A DNA stretch of 64,000 nucleotides from Methylorubrum extorquens (GTDB lineage: Bacteria; Pseudomonadota; Alphaproteobacteria; Rhizobiales; Beijerinckiaceae). The stretch's first letter is position 1. Every line of letters starts with the position of its first letter. A program made the position numbers and the translations under genes. Of the stretch, positions 33,703 to 42,962 are shown piece after piece. The DNA is taken from positions 124,001 to 188,000 of the forward strand of contig NZ_JALJXF010000002.1 of the NCBI RefSeq assembly GCF_024169925.1, in the 5' to 3' direction. The notes under the pieces are model-generated. The model searched no databases. It worked only from the letters and a program-made list of their open reading frames with translations, and was not told where the DNA came from.

Positions 33703-34320
33703 ATGGCCCGTCTCCTCGTCCTCGCCTGCTCGGCGACCAAGCGCTCCGATCCCGACCCCATCCCGGCACTCGCGCGCTACGACGGCCCGCTGTGGCGGAC
33801 CCTGCGCGCCGCCGACCCGGCGGGCCGGCGGGCCCGGGTCGCATTCCTGTCGGCCCATTACGGCTTCCGCGACGCGGCGACGCCGATCGCGGCCTACGAC
33901 GCGCGGCTGACCCAGGACCTCGCCGAGCGGATGGTCGCCGACGGCGTGACCACGCGCTGGCCCAGGCCGCCCTCGCCGCGGCGGCCCGACACCTACGGCA
34001 TGCACGCCGGCGCCGAGATCGCCTCGATGACAGGGTATGGCGCCGAGCCGTTCGAGGATGTCGCGCTGGTGGGTGGCGGCCTTACGTTTCGCGTTGTCGC
34101 ATTGCGCTTCTCGAACGAGGGGCGCGCCGATCCTCTTGCGGGGCCGGGCCCTAGCGCCAGCGTTCGCCGGTCCCGAGTCCGATCACCCGACCGTCGAGCC
34201 GGGCGATCTCGACGGCCACTTTCCCCCAGAACCGATCCCGGGCCGCATCCGCGCCGCGCGCGGCCCGAGCCCGATCCCGGGCCAGCCAGTAGGCCGGGCC
34301 GCCATAGCGCGCGACCATGA
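33703..34320 (+). CDS. DUF6884-like protein with an abnormal C-terminal tail
   Basis: From ATG 33703 the first 110-120 residues resemble a DUF6884-type protein: MARLLVLACSATKRSDPDPI, VAFLSAHYGFRDAATPIAAY and YGMHAGAEIASMTGYG. After VALVGGGL (about 34085) the sequence becomes arginine- and proline-rich with no fold-like pattern (RRSRVRSPDRRAGRSRRPLS) and overlaps a gene on the other strand. I infer a frameshift or truncation near 34085. The family function is unknown. Confidence 0.6.
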   Translation: MARLLVLACSATKRSDPDPIPALARYDGPLWRTLRAADPAGRRARVAFLSAHYGFRDAATPIAAYDARLTQDLAERMVADGVTTRWPRPPSPRRPDTYGMHAGAEIASMTGYGAEPFEDVALVGGGLTFRVVALRFSNEGRADPLAGPGPSASVRRSRVRSPDRRAGRSRRPLSPRTDPGPHPRRARPEPDPGPASRPGRHSARP

Positions 34321-34375
34321 TCCGGGCTCTTGCCCGGACCCGCGCACGGTCCCGCGCTTGGCGCAGCCAGCACAT
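34151..34375 (-). CDS. Small hypothetical protein, arginine-rich
   Basis: A 74-residue basic protein (RIMVARYGGPAYWLARDRAR ... RDRFWGKVAVEIARLDGRVI). The conserved-looking aromatic and hydrophobic pattern supports coding on this strand rather than the overlapping tail of the plus-strand gene. Function unknown. Confidence 0.5.
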   Translation of the reverse strand: MCWLRQARDRARVRARARIMVARYGGPAYWLARDRARAARGADAARDRFWGKVAVEIARLDGRVIGLGTGERWR

Positions 34376-34391
34376 CCCCGCCTCGCAGGGG

Positions 34392-34856
34392 TCAGTTGGG
34401 GATGGCCTCTCCGCTCGGCTCCTCCGCCGCCATGTCCTCTTCGGAAAGGGCTCCGAGCAGGATCAGGACCCTGCCGAGGTTGAGCATCGAGCGGATCGAC
34501 CGTCCGGTGTCCACCGAGACGGAATTGCCCTGCCATGCGAGGTAGCAGAGGCGCAGAGCGGCGATGTCCGGATCGGACGTCGCGTCCAGCCGGTGGCCGC
34601 CCTTGCCCGACCTGCGCGGCAGCTTGGCGGTGAAGCCTTTCGGCGTGTAGCCGAGCGCGCTCAGCAGATCCACGAGCGCGAAACGACGCTCGGCGAGCAG
34701 GCATTCGGCCTGGATCAGGTCGCCATGGGTGACGATCAGCGACCCTTCATCGATCCCGTCCTGCACCCGTTCAAGCTCGACGAGGGCCTTGATGTAGAGG
34801 CGCTGGGCCTCGATCGTCCGCGCTTCCAGGGTTTCGCGATCGTGCGAGCGGTGCAT
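34392..34856 (-). CDS. Hypothetical protein
   Basis: A 154-residue, helical, charged protein (RTIEAQRLYIKALVELERVQ, IQAECLLAERRFALVDLLSA, RSIRSMLNLGRVLILLGALS). The ATG at 34856 is chosen because the further upstream frame is arginine-rich junk. No motif is recognised. Confidence 0.55.
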   Translation of the reverse strand: MHRSHDRETLEARTIEAQRLYIKALVELERVQDGIDEGSLIVTHGDLIQAECLLAERRFALVDLLSALGYTPKGFTAKLPRRSGKGGHRLDATSDPDIAALRLCYLAWQGNSVSVDTGRSIRSMLNLGRVLILLGALSEEDMAAEEPSGEAIPN

Positions 34857-35381
34857 CGAACCACCCCTGCAGGCCCGTGTCCGCGGTGCGCCCCCGCTAA
34901 CGAGCCTCAACCACCCATAGTCGGGGAGTTGGAAAACCGTGTCTGAACGGTCCCTACGACCTTTAGCAGTGGGGCGCTTGGACATGCGTCGCAGGCTCCC
35001 CGACCAAGAAGGTCAAGGAATCCGGCGCCGTCACGGCCGGCGCCATACCGTCAGACAAGGGGTTTCCACGCCCCAGGGCGGCGCGTACCACCCTGACCGG
35101 ATCGTAGGCGCTCGTGCGGACGCGATCCAGTCCGAAGCTGCGGTTTGCCACGCTTGGTTGCGCGAGGGATCGCCCCCGCCACCAAGCCTTCGCGGCCATC
35201 GTGACGGCAACAGAGCTCTGGCGCTCCATCCGAGAGATGCCCGACCCGCTCAGATCCGGCAACGCTGGCGACGACATCACGAGAGGCCGACGACGGCGCA
35301 TACCTCGGCGCGTCGTGCAGGGGCCACCCCGCTCTGATCGGCGCTGACCCTTGGTCACTCCCGGGGCCTTCCACGATCAAC
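34857..35381. other. Stretch without a recognisable gene
   Basis: About 525 bases between the last small gene and the IS3-type element. Several open frames exist on both strands, as expected at this GC, but none has a start with a ribosome binding site or a familiar sequence. I see no tRNA or repeat. Confidence 0.4.
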
Positions 35382-35446
35382 TGATCCGCCCCCACTGAAG
35401 TGGTCCGCCCTGAGGTATGGCTTTTGAGCCAGATGAGGACGGACAG

Positions 35447-35722
35447 ATGGGAACGAAGCGGCACAAGCCGGAAGACGTGGTCGCCAAGCTGCGGCAGGTG
35501 GATGTTCTGGTCTCGCAGGGCCAGAGCGTGGCGGAGGCGATCCGGGCCATCGGCGTGACGGAAGTGACCTACTACCGCTGGCGCAAGGAGTACGGCGGCC
35601 TGAAGAGCGATCAGGTTCGACGGATGAAGGACTTGGAGGTTGAGAACCAGCGGCTGCGCAAGGCGATTGCGGATCTCACCCTCGACAAGCTGATCCTGCA
35701 GGAGGCCGCTCGGGGAAACTGA
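35447..35722 (+). CDS. IS3-family transposase OrfA
   Basis: A 91-residue helix-turn-helix protein ([40 protein letters not shown]) with a leucine-zipper tail ([20 protein letters not shown]). The heptamer GGGAAAC at 35713-35719, in frame G-GGA-AAC, directly precedes the TGA stop and should allow -1 frameshifting to make an OrfAB transposase. Confidence 0.92.
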   Translation: MGTKRHKPEDVVAKLRQVDVLVSQGQSVAEAIRAIGVTEVTYYRWRKEYGGLKSDQVRRMKDLEVENQRLRKAIADLTLDKLILQEAARGN

Positions 35723-35760
35723 CCAGCCCCGCGCGCCGACGCGCCTGCATCGCGCATGTC

Positions 35761-36630
35761 ATGAACGTCCTAGACGTCTCCGAGCGCCGCGCCTGTCGGG
35801 CGCTCGGGCAGCATCGCTCGACGCAGCGCAAGGTGCCGCGGGGAAGAGAGGATGAGGCCGCGCTGACAGCCGACCTCGTGGAACTGGCTCGCCAGTACGG
35901 GCGCTACGGCTACCGGAAGATCGGTGCATTGCTGAAGGCGGCGGGCTGGTTCGTCAACGACAAGCGGGTCGAACGGATCTGGCGGCGCGAGGGGCTGAAG
36001 GTCCCGTCTCGGCAGCCCAAGCGCGGCCGCATCTGGGACGGGGATGGTTCCTGCCTGCGATTGCGGGCGGAGCGTCGCGATCACGTCTGGTCCTACGACT
36101 TTGTCGAAGCCCGCACGCACGAGGGCCGCAAGTTCCGGATGCTGAACGTGGTCGATGAGTTCACGCGGGAGTGCCTGGCGATCCGCGTCGCACGCAAGCT
36201 GAAGGCGGCGGACGTGATCGACGTGCTGTCCGACCTGTTCATCCTGCGCGGCGTGCCCGGCCATATCCGCTCGGACAACGGTCCGGAGTTCATCGCCAAG
36301 TCCGTGCAGGCCTGGATCACCGGTGTCGGCGCCAGAACAGCCTACATCGCACCCGGCTCGCCATGGGAGAACGGTTACGTCGAGAGCTTCAACGCACGAC
36401 TACGGGACGAGCTTTTGAACGGTGAGATCTTCTACACGCTCAAGGAGGCGCAGATCGTGATCGAGAGTTGGCGTCTACACTACAACAGCGTGCGCCCGCA
36501 CGCCTCGCTCGGCTACCGACCACCGGCCCCGGAGGTGTTCGTGCCGGCCTTCACCGCTTGGCCGGCTGCGCTCACCCGGTCGGCTCCGCCGGCCAAGCGA
36601 CCCGTGGAGCAAAGGCCGACCCTGCACTAA
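35761..36630 (+). CDS. IS3-family transposase OrfB (DDE integrase core)
   Basis: A 289-residue rve-type integrase domain. The DDE residues are in [32 protein letters not shown] and [20 protein letters not shown]. The frame is open back to the slippery heptamer at 35713, so the expressed form is most likely the OrfAB fusion. The element appears intact and possibly active. Confidence 0.92.
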   Translation: MNVLDVSERRACRALGQHRSTQRKVPRGREDEAALTADLVELARQYGRYGYRKIGALLKAAGWFVNDKRVERIWRREGLKVPSRQPKRGRIWDGDGSCLRLRAERRDHVWSYDFVEARTHEGRKFRMLNVVDEFTRECLAIRVARKLKAADVIDVLSDLFILRGVPGHIRSDNGPEFIAKSVQAWITGVGARTAYIAPGSPWENGYVESFNARLRDELLNGEIFYTLKEAQIVIESWRLHYNSVRPHASLGYRPPAPEVFVPAFTAWPAALTRSAPPAKRPVEQRPTLH

Positions 36631-36664
36631 CTTAGAACTTGGACCACCGCGTGGGGGCCGATCA

Positions 36665-37019
36665 GCGTGTCGGAGACGAAGTCGAGGCTCCAGCGCTGGT
36701 TCGGCTCCTGCGGCGCGGCGGCCGGTGCCCGCGTGCCAAGGGCACGTTTGCGCCCACCGCGCCTGCGCACCGAGAGCCGCTCTTCCCGATAGAGGCGGAA
36801 CAGCTTCTTGTGGTTCAGCGTGAGGCCCTCCCGCCGCAGCAGGATGAGCAGGCGCCGGTAGCCGAACCGGCGGCGCTCGCCGGCCAGGCCGCGCAGGCGT
36901 ACCCGCACGGCCGCATCGTCACCTCGCGTCGAGGCGTAGCGGTAGGTCTTCGGCTCCAGGCCGATCAGCCCGCAGGCGCGACGCTGCGAGTAGCCCTTCT
37001 CCTCGATGGCCCAGCTCAC
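36665..37019 (-). pseudogene. IS3-type orfB, 3' end lost to an IS insertion
   Basis: About 118 residues of an OrfB N-terminal region remain (EEKGYSQRRACGLIGLEPKT, RRFGYRRLLILLRREGLTLN, NQRWSLDFVSDTL). After SDTL the frame enters the terminal repeat of the neighbouring IS and stops. The catalytic glutamate region is absent, and the missing half is not found on the other side of the IS. Confidence 0.85.
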
Positions 37020-37042
37020 GGCCGTTCTCCGTGCGCCGGGCG

Positions 37043-37309
37043 TCAGAAGTTTTTTCTCAAACCCTCACGCAGCGTGGCCACGTCGAGCATCGCTTCGGCC
37101 AGGAGTTTCTTGAGCTTGCGGTTCTCCTCGTCGAGCGTCTTCAGGCGGCGCGCGTCCGAGACCTCCATGCCGCCGTAGCGAGAGCGCCACGTGTAGAACG
37201 TCGCGTCGCTGATGCCGTGGCGGCGGCAGATCTCAGCGACCGGCAGCCCGGCCTGCTGCTCCTTCAGGATGCCGATGATCTGCTCTTCGCTGAACCGGCT
37301 CTTCTTCAT
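37043..37309 (-). CDS. IS3-family transposase OrfA
   Basis: An 88-residue OrfA ([58 protein letters not shown]). It ends in ...LRKNF with the slippery heptamer A-AAA-AAC just before the stop, allowing -1 entry into the truncated orfB. The protein itself is complete but has no working partner. Confidence 0.88.
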   Translation of the reverse strand: MKKSRFSEEQIIGILKEQQAGLPVAEICRRHGISDATFYTWRSRYGGMEVSDARRLKTLDEENRKLKKLLAEAMLDVATLREGLRKNF

Positions 37310-37541
37310 CGTCCGTCTCCTGATCGACGGACCTTAGCTTCAGAATGAGGGCAGGCCAGAGGGCAAGATCAACATGCTTCAGAGCGACCTGAGTGAGCAA
37401 GAGGGCGATGCCTTGCAGCCGCCTGTGGATGGCCAGAGGGCGCCCTTGGCAATGAGCGCAGGATCGTATCCACTGCGTGTGCGCAAGAAGGTAAAGCGCA
37501 TGCAATTGCAATGATTTAGTAGATGTCTTTTGCTGAGGTCG

Positions 37542-37571
37542 TTCTGGGTGAGAATCCTGGCGCCCCAGCCA
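37542..37571 (+). other. tRNA 3'-end-like sequence, possible attachment site
   Basis: The sequence reads like a T-arm (CTGGG, loop TGAGAAT, CCTGG) followed by CGCCCCA-G-CCA, similar to the 3' end of a glutamine tRNA. The 5' half of a tRNA is not convincing upstream. Next to an integrase fragment, it suggests an old island attachment site. Confidence 0.4.
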
Positions 37572-37679
37572 AAGGCTCGAGATTCTCAGCCGACCGTTGA
37601 TTCTCCGGCTGTTTTCGGACCCGCCCGGGCCGACCGCTCCGTCCAGGTCCACTCGGGAGGTCCACTTGTCCGGACGGCA

Positions 37680-37946
37680 GGGATTCCTGCCTTGCCTCGC
37701 ACCCGCCGCCGCCGACAAACGGTCTTTTTTCGCCGTATCATCCCCCACGACCTGCGCCAGCGGTTCGGCCAGCGCGAGATCCTGCGCTCGCTCGGGCGGG
37801 CCACGCCGGGCGAGGCCCGACGGATGGCGCAACGATCGTGGGATGGGACGGATCAGCTCTCAAGAACTGAATTGCTGAGGCGACCTTTTAATCAGGCTGC
37901 GATGATTGATAGATCTGCGCCTTCAGCAGACAAGGGCATTCCTTGA
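37680..37946 (+). pseudogene. N-terminal fragment of a phage-type integrase
   Basis: The segment RRQTVFFRRIIPHDLRQRFG followed by QREILRSLGRATPGEARRMA is the N-terminal domain typical of island integrases that recognise tRNA genes. After about 60 residues the sequence loses sense (DQLSRTELLRRPFNQAAMID) and stops; core-binding and catalytic domains are missing. It marks the right end of the accessory island. Confidence 0.65.
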
Positions 37947-37992
37947 GTCGGCCGGCCGGCCGGTTTGTTGATGCCAATAGGTGTTTGGCCTG

Positions 37993-39009
37993 CTAACGCT
38001 GGCTCAGGGTACTGGTGCGCTCGACCAAATGAGGCCTGACCAGCGCCTCCGTGGCTTCGCCGGCTTGCGACGCGATCAGCGCCAACGCGGACTCGGTGAC
38101 CGCCGCGAGCCCGATATCGACCGTGGTCAAGCGGTACGACGGCCAAGCCGCAGCCGCGATGTTGTCGTAGCCGGCGACGAGCACATCCTCGGGACAGCGT
38201 AGCCCGAACTCATGCCGAAGCCCGTCGATGGCGCCCATCGCGGTCAGGTCGTTGAAGCAGAACAGGCCGTCGGGCCCGGTGCCCGAAGCGTAGAGCGCTC
38301 GAACCGCCTCGTAGCCGCCGCCGTGCTTGTGGTCGCCCTGAGCGCGGGCGTAGCTGTCGATCCCGAGTTCCCGCAGCCCCTCCCGGAAGCCGGCCTCGCG
38401 ACGCTCCTGGCCCATCGTTCCGGACCGGCCCGCGACGTAGCCGAAGCGTCGGGCACCCCGCTCGTGGAGCAGGCGCGCCATCTCGGCGCCCGCCCAGGCA
38501 TCATCGGTCACGACGGTCCGCACCCAGTCCGTAGTCGCCGGGGAGTTCAGGGTGACGACCGGCACCCCGAAGCGCGAGAGCGCCTGCACGACCTCCGGCT
38601 CGGTAACCGGCAGCGAGCTCAGGATCGCGTCGACCTGATAGCCCGCGAGCAGCTCGACCGCAGAGCCCAGCGCCCACTCGTCCTCGACCTGCACCAGCAT
38701 GACCTGGCGGCCGGTTCGCTGCAGGCCGGCCGTGAAGCTCTCCAGGGTCATGGCGTGAAACGGGTTGGACAGCGCGCCCACTGCTACGGCGACGATGTCC
38801 GAACGACCGGTCATCAGCGAGCGCGAGAGAAGGTTCGGCCGATAGCCAAGGCTCTCGGCCGCGGCGAGGACCTTGGCCCGCGTTGACGGCGAGGCGACGC
38901 TGCCGGGCGTGAACGTCCGTGACACCGCCGATTGCGAGACGCCGGCCAGACGCGCGACCTCGACCGACGAAGGTGGACGCTTCCGAGTCACCGGCCCGAC
39001 CTCGCTCAT
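37993..39009 (-). CDS. LacI-family transcription regulator
   Basis: A 338-residue repressor with the N-terminal helix-turn-helix SSVEVARLAGVSQSAVSRTF and hinge (AAAESLGYRPNLLSRSLMTG), then a periplasmic-binding-protein-like sensor domain (DIVAVAVGALSNPFHAMTLE, GLFCFNDLTAMGAIDGLRHE). The ATG at 39009 gives the usual length. It is divergent from the GH15 gene, with a palindrome at 39050-39063 between them, so it probably controls itself and the hydrolase. The ligand is unknown. Confidence 0.9.
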   Translation of the reverse strand: MSEVGPVTRKRPPSSVEVARLAGVSQSAVSRTFTPGSVASPSTRAKVLAAAESLGYRPNLLSRSLMTGRSDIVAVAVGALSNPFHAMTLESFTAGLQRTGRQVMLVQVEDEWALGSAVELLAGYQVDAILSSLPVTEPEVVQALSRFGVPVVTLNSPATTDWVRTVVTDDAWAGAEMARLLHERGARRFGYVAGRSGTMGQERREAGFREGLRELGIDSYARAQGDHKHGGGYEAVRALYASGTGPDGLFCFNDLTAMGAIDGLRHEFGLRCPEDVLVAGYDNIAAAAWPSYRLTTVDIGLAAVTESALALIASQAGEATEALVRPHLVERTSTLSQR

Positions 39010-39049
39010 AGGCACTGCCTCCGACGCAGCCCTTTTCCGTGCGCCGGGC

Positions 39050-39063
39050 TGCATAGGTATGCA
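39050..39063. promoter_or_regulatory. Palindrome TGCATAGGTATGCA between lacI-type gene and GH15 gene
   Basis: Two 6-base arms around GG, 41 bases upstream of the repressor start. Possible operator, though LacI-family sites usually have a central CG. Confidence 0.35.
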
Positions 39064-39218
39064 ACTGATGCTGCGATGCACTGTTGTCGAGGTACGCGCC
39101 GCCGATCGGCAGGCACTCCTCGCCCTTCTCCTCGCCCTTCTCGGCCCAAAGCCCGCCCCATGCCCAAGAACTGAAGCCGCCCGAAACCATCGCACGAGCA
39201 CGGGACCCTAGCAGCACC

Positions 39219-41075
39219 ATGAGCAAACGGACGAACGGCGGGCGAGACTTCGCCGGGGACTGCAATGGCGCCGGCTCGGACGGCGCCCGCTTGCCGGGCT
39301 CGGACTTCCCGATCCAAGACTACGCCGCATTGGGCGACGGGCGCTCCGTCGTCCTCGTGGCGCCGGATGGTGCCGTCGCGTGGTGGTGCGTGCCCGAGAT
39401 GGACTCGCCCCCGCTCTTCGACAGCCTCCTCGACCCGCAAGCCGGCGGCTTCTTCCAGGTCGAGGCAGAGGGTGCCAAGGTCATCGAGCGGCGCTACCGC
39501 CGGGACAGCAACGTACTCGATACCGTGCTGGCCTCGGGCACGGGCCGGGCGCGTCTGACCGAGTCGCTCAACAGTTCCACCGCCGGCCGCCTGCCCTGGT
39601 GCGAGTTCGCCCGCCGCATCGAGGTCCTGTCGGGTACGATGACGTTCCGCGTCCGCGCAGTGTTCGGCACGCGCGGCGACACGGCCTCGCCCTGGCTTCA
39701 GCCGAACCCGAACGGCTGCGTCTTCCACGTCGGGCCGGTGCTCGGGCTGTTCCGGTGCAGCGACAACGTCCGGGTCACCGAGGAGGATGACCGCACCATC
39801 GCCGCCACCGTGACCCTCGCCGAGGGCGAGCGCGCGACCGTGGCGTTGCTCGCAGGTGAGGACGAGCCGCTCGGAGTGCCGACGATGGAGGAGATCGACC
39901 ATCGCATCGACGTCAGCGACGAGGCTTGGCGGCGCTGGGCCGAAGGGCTGCGCTACGACGGCCCGCACCGCGACGAGGTCCGCCGCAGCGCGCTCGCGCT
40001 GAAGCTCCTCCTCTACTCGCCGAGCGGCGCCATCGCCGCGGCAGCCACGACGTCCCTGCCCGAGGGCATCGGCGGGGAGAAGAATTACGATTACCGCTAC
40101 GCCTGGATCCGGGATGCAGGTTACTCGGTGAACGCCTTCCTGCGGGTCGGCGCGATGCCGGAGGCCAAGGCGGCTTTCTCCTGGCTGATGAAGCGCCTCG
40201 ACCAGCACGGTCCTCGGGTGCTCTACACCCTGTGCGGCGAGGTCGGACCGGACGAGCGGGCCCTGGAGCTGCCGGGTTACCGCGCCTCGCGCCCGGTCCT
40301 GGTCGGCAACGCCGCGGCTCTACAGCACCAGCACGGCATCTACGGCGACATCTTCGAGACGGCGGCCCTGTTCGTGGCCGATGGCAACATCCTCGACCAA
40401 AGAAGCGCCACCGTGCTGTCGGCGCTCGCCGACCAAGCCGCCGACCGCTGGCGCCAGAAGGATGCCGGCATCTGGGAGCTGCGAGAGCCTCAGCACTACA
40501 CGATGTCGAAGATCAGCGCCTGGCAGGGGCTCGCACGCGCCGTCGAGCTTGCCGAGGCCGGACACCTGCCCCCGACCTGCGTGCCGCGCTGGACGCGCGA
40601 GCGCGACCGCATCGCGGCCTGGATCGAGGAACATTGCTGGTCCGAAGCACGCAAGGCCTTCGTGCTCCATCCTGGCACCGAGCGGCTCGACGCGTCGCTG
40701 GCGCTGGCCGTCCGCTTCGGCTTCGACGGCCGGGACAGGCTGTCCTCGACGCTCGACGCGATCCGCGAGGAGCTCGGACGCGGGCCCTTCCTCTACCGTT
40801 ACTCCGGGGCCGAGCGGGAGGAAGGCGCGTTCCTGGCCTGCTCGTTCTGGCTGGCGGAGGCGCTGGCAGAGCTCGGGCGGCAGGAGGAGGCAGAGCAGGT
40901 CTTCACCGGCACGATCCGTGCTCTGCCTGCAGGGGTCGGCATCCTGAGCGAGATGGTCGACCTGAAGACCGGTGACTTCCTCGGCAACACGCCGCAGGGT
41001 CTCAGTCACCTCGCCCTGATCCATGCCGCCTGCACGCTGCGCGGCGACCGGACCCGCCCTGTCAGAGCGGCCTGA
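39219..41075 (+). CDS. Glycoside hydrolase family 15 protein (glucoamylase/trehalase-like)
   Basis: A 618-residue protein with no signal peptide. The N-terminal beta-sandwich (LGDGRSVVLVAPDGAVAWWC, about residues 30-230) is followed by the alpha/alpha-barrel. The family's acid residues lie in GEKNYDYRYAWIRDAGYSVN, in DAGIWELREPQHYTMSK, and in AEREEGAFLACSFWLAEALA near the C terminus. Cytoplasmic GH15 proteins of this layout hydrolyse terminal alpha-glucosidic bonds, in some bacteria trehalose. The substrate is not fixed by the sequence. It is divergent from a LacI-type regulator. Confidence 0.88.
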   Translation: MSKRTNGGRDFAGDCNGAGSDGARLPGSDFPIQDYAALGDGRSVVLVAPDGAVAWWCVPEMDSPPLFDSLLDPQAGGFFQVEAEGAKVIERRYRRDSNVLDTVLASGTGRARLTESLNSSTAGRLPWCEFARRIEVLSGTMTFRVRAVFGTRGDTASPWLQPNPNGCVFHVGPVLGLFRCSDNVRVTEEDDRTIAATVTLAEGERATVALLAGEDEPLGVPTMEEIDHRIDVSDEAWRRWAEGLRYDGPHRDEVRRSALALKLLLYSPSGAIAAAATTSLPEGIGGEKNYDYRYAWIRDAGYSVNAFLRVGAMPEAKAAFSWLMKRLDQHGPRVLYTLCGEVGPDERALELPGYRASRPVLVGNAAALQHQHGIYGDIFETAALFVADGNILDQRSATVLSALADQAADRWRQKDAGIWELREPQHYTMSKISAWQGLARAVELAEAGHLPPTCVPRWTRERDRIAAWIEEHCWSEARKAFVLHPGTERLDASLALAVRFGFDGRDRLSSTLDAIREELGRGPFLYRYSGAEREEGAFLACSFWLAEALAELGRQEEAEQVFTGTIRALPAGVGILSEMVDLKTGDFLGNTPQGLSHLALIHAACTLRGDRTRPVRAA

Positions 41076-41326
41076 TGATCCTTGTTGATCTGCCTGGATC
41101 CGCTCCGCTCGACGCCGAGGCGGCGGAAGCGGTCGCGCCGGCCGTGGCCGTTCCGGGGGTCAACCCAGCCCCGGTCCTCGCCGCGCTGGCAATCGGCGGA
41201 TTCAAGCCGTCTCCGGGGCCGGCCTCTGCTTGGCTCAACCGCTGCCGGAGACCGGCCAAGGAATGGGGTCAAGAAATGGGGCCAAGGAATGGGAATGCCG
41301 CAACGACGATTCGATGCACGGCCTGC

Positions 41327-42751
41327 TCAAGGACCGGCTTGGCTGGAACGTCTGCAAATTCCGAGGATGGATAGGCGGGCTTGGTCGAGCAGCATGAGGT
41401 CGTCGAATAGAAGGCGACGGTCGTGCTTCACCAAGCGGCCTCCGACCATGACGGTTGCAACATCCTCCGGTCGGGCCGAGTAGACGAGGAGCGCCGACGG
41501 ATCGCCGCCCTTGAAACCCGCGAGGTTCCAGGTGTCGAGCCGAACGATCTGCAGGTCGGCCGCGCGGCCCGGCACGAGGGTGCCGATCTCCGCATCGAGG
41601 CCCATCGCCCGCGCCCCGCCAACCGTCGCCAGTTCCAGGAGCCGGCGGGGCGAGACGGCCGTCTCGTCACGCGCGGCGCCGGCCTGGGTGAGCGCGGCGA
41701 GGCGCATGAGGGCGAACATGTCGGTGGAGCCGGCCAGCGCACTTCCATCGATGCCGAAGCCGAGGCGCCGGATCCCGGCGAAGCGATCGATCCGGGTCAG
41801 GCCGTAGCCGACCCGGTGCTCGGTCAGAGGCGTGACCACGAGGCCGGCGCCGGCCTCCTCCAGCGCGGCGAGCTGGTCGTCCCGGGCGTCGGTCGCATGG
41901 ATGACCTGCAGGCCCGGCCGAAGCATCCGCCGGGCGATCAGGGCGTCGAACATCGCCTCCGCCCGTCCCGGTACCGTGCCGCTGACATGGACCTGCACCG
42001 GCAGCCCGAGCCGGCGGGCCGCCTCCCATTCCCCCTGCTTGATCGCCCAGGCCCGCGCGTCGTCGAGATCCTGCGGCAGGCGCCAAGCGAGGCCGAGAGA
42101 GAGGCGACCGCCGGCCGAGCGGTCCGCCCAGCCCCGCTGCCATTCCTCGACATGGGCGAGATCGATCGGGGCCGCCGCGGTCTTGCTCGTCATCCCGTAG
42201 AGCAGCCGCGCCCGGATCTGCGCGTCCCGCAGCGCCCGGAGGCCGGCCTCCGCGTGTTCGCGGTCGCGCACGGCGTCGAAGAAGTCGGCCGTCGTGGTGA
42301 TGCCGGAGGCCAGACTCTCCACGGCGCTCAGCAGCATGCCGATATAGGTGTCCTCCGGCCTGTAATGCGCCGACAGCCGGTTGGTGACGGGAAAGAACGC
42401 GGTCTCGGGCGTGTTGCCGTAGAGACCCCGCATCTGGCTGATCGCGCCATGGGTGTGGGCATCGACGAAGCCCGGCAGGACCACCGCGCCCGCCGCCTCG
42501 ACGATGTCGGCGCCCTCCGGAGCCGGCAGGCCGCGTCCGATCTCGGCGATACGCCCGTCGCGAACGAGGATGTCGGCCCCGGGCAGGTCGCCCCGCACGG
42601 CATCCATCGTCATGACGTAGCCGCCGCGGATCAGGATCACGTTTCCGGGCGGGGGCCCTCCGGGCGTGGCCCGGGCCGCCGCATCGGACGAGGCGCCCGC
42701 CAGCACGGCGCCGTACATCGCTTTCCCGAGGTCGCGCCGACTCATCGCCAT
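41327..42751 (-). CDS. Tat-exported amidohydrolase
   Basis: A 474-residue metal-dependent hydrolase of the AtzA/TrzN/cytosine-deaminase type. The twin-arginine signal is MAMSRRDLGKAMYGAVLAGA. Metal ligands are visible as HxH in VLPGFVDAHTHGAISQMRG, a histidine in LPVQVHVSG, another in LQVIHATDARDD and the aspartate in GFGIDGSALAGSTDMFAL. Members hydrolyse C-N or C-Cl bonds of cyclic or guanidino compounds. The metal site contains HATD where many relatives have H-C-x-x-x, so the exact substrate is open. It stands alone on its strand. Confidence 0.82.
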   Translation of the reverse strand: MAMSRRDLGKAMYGAVLAGASSDAAARATPGGPPPGNVILIRGGYVMTMDAVRGDLPGADILVRDGRIAEIGRGLPAPEGADIVEAAGAVVLPGFVDAHTHGAISQMRGLYGNTPETAFFPVTNRLSAHYRPEDTYIGMLLSAVESLASGITTTADFFDAVRDREHAEAGLRALRDAQIRARLLYGMTSKTAAAPIDLAHVEEWQRGWADRSAGGRLSLGLAWRLPQDLDDARAWAIKQGEWEAARRLGLPVQVHVSGTVPGRAEAMFDALIARRMLRPGLQVIHATDARDDQLAALEEAGAGLVVTPLTEHRVGYGLTRIDRFAGIRRLGFGIDGSALAGSTDMFALMRLAALTQAGAARDETAVSPRRLLELATVGGARAMGLDAEIGTLVPGRAADLQIVRLDTWNLAGFKGGDPSALLVYSARPEDVATVMVGGRLVKHDRRLLFDDLMLLDQARLSILGICRRSSQAGP

Positions 42752-42962
42752 CGTCCTGACGAACCCTCCCCGGATCTCCGCCCGATGCGAGATAGGTCAT
42801 CGATGACCGCTGCATCATCGCCGGGTTCGACAGGGTGTCTTTCCGTTTCGGACAGTTCGGCCGGTCGCCACGGCGCGTTAATGCGAGGCACCGCGCGACG
42901 GCGGCCATCGCCGACCATCGCCGACCGCGGCGGGCGGTTCTTCAAGCGAAGAGGGGAGACTT

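Larger units (their letters stand above)
35382..36664 (+). mobile_element. Complete IS3-family insertion sequence
   Basis: The left end TGATCCGCCCCCACTGAAG with TGGTCC following, and the right end read backwards, TGATCGGCCCCCACGC with GGTGGTCC following, are imperfect inverted repeats of about 25 bases. Between them are orfA and orfB with a -1 slippery site. No target duplication is visible, since the flanks read CAAC and GCGT. Confidence 0.85.
36665..37345 (-). mobile_element. Second IS3-type element, interrupted by the first
   Basis: Contains orfA and the first part of orfB of a different IS3 group on the minus strand. The orfB frame stops making sense exactly at the end of the 35382-36664 element. 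The outer boundary near 37345 is approximate, since I could not confirm the terminal repeat. Confidence 0.65.

Noticed and set aside
34857..35358. A gene on the minus strand before the IS3-type element
   Set aside because: The open frame has no start with a ribosome binding site and no protein-like pattern, and it does not continue the broken orfB.
37497..37571. A complete tRNA gene
   Set aside because: The acceptor 5' strand and D-arm cannot be formed; only the 3' part is tRNA-like, so it is listed as an attachment-site candidate.
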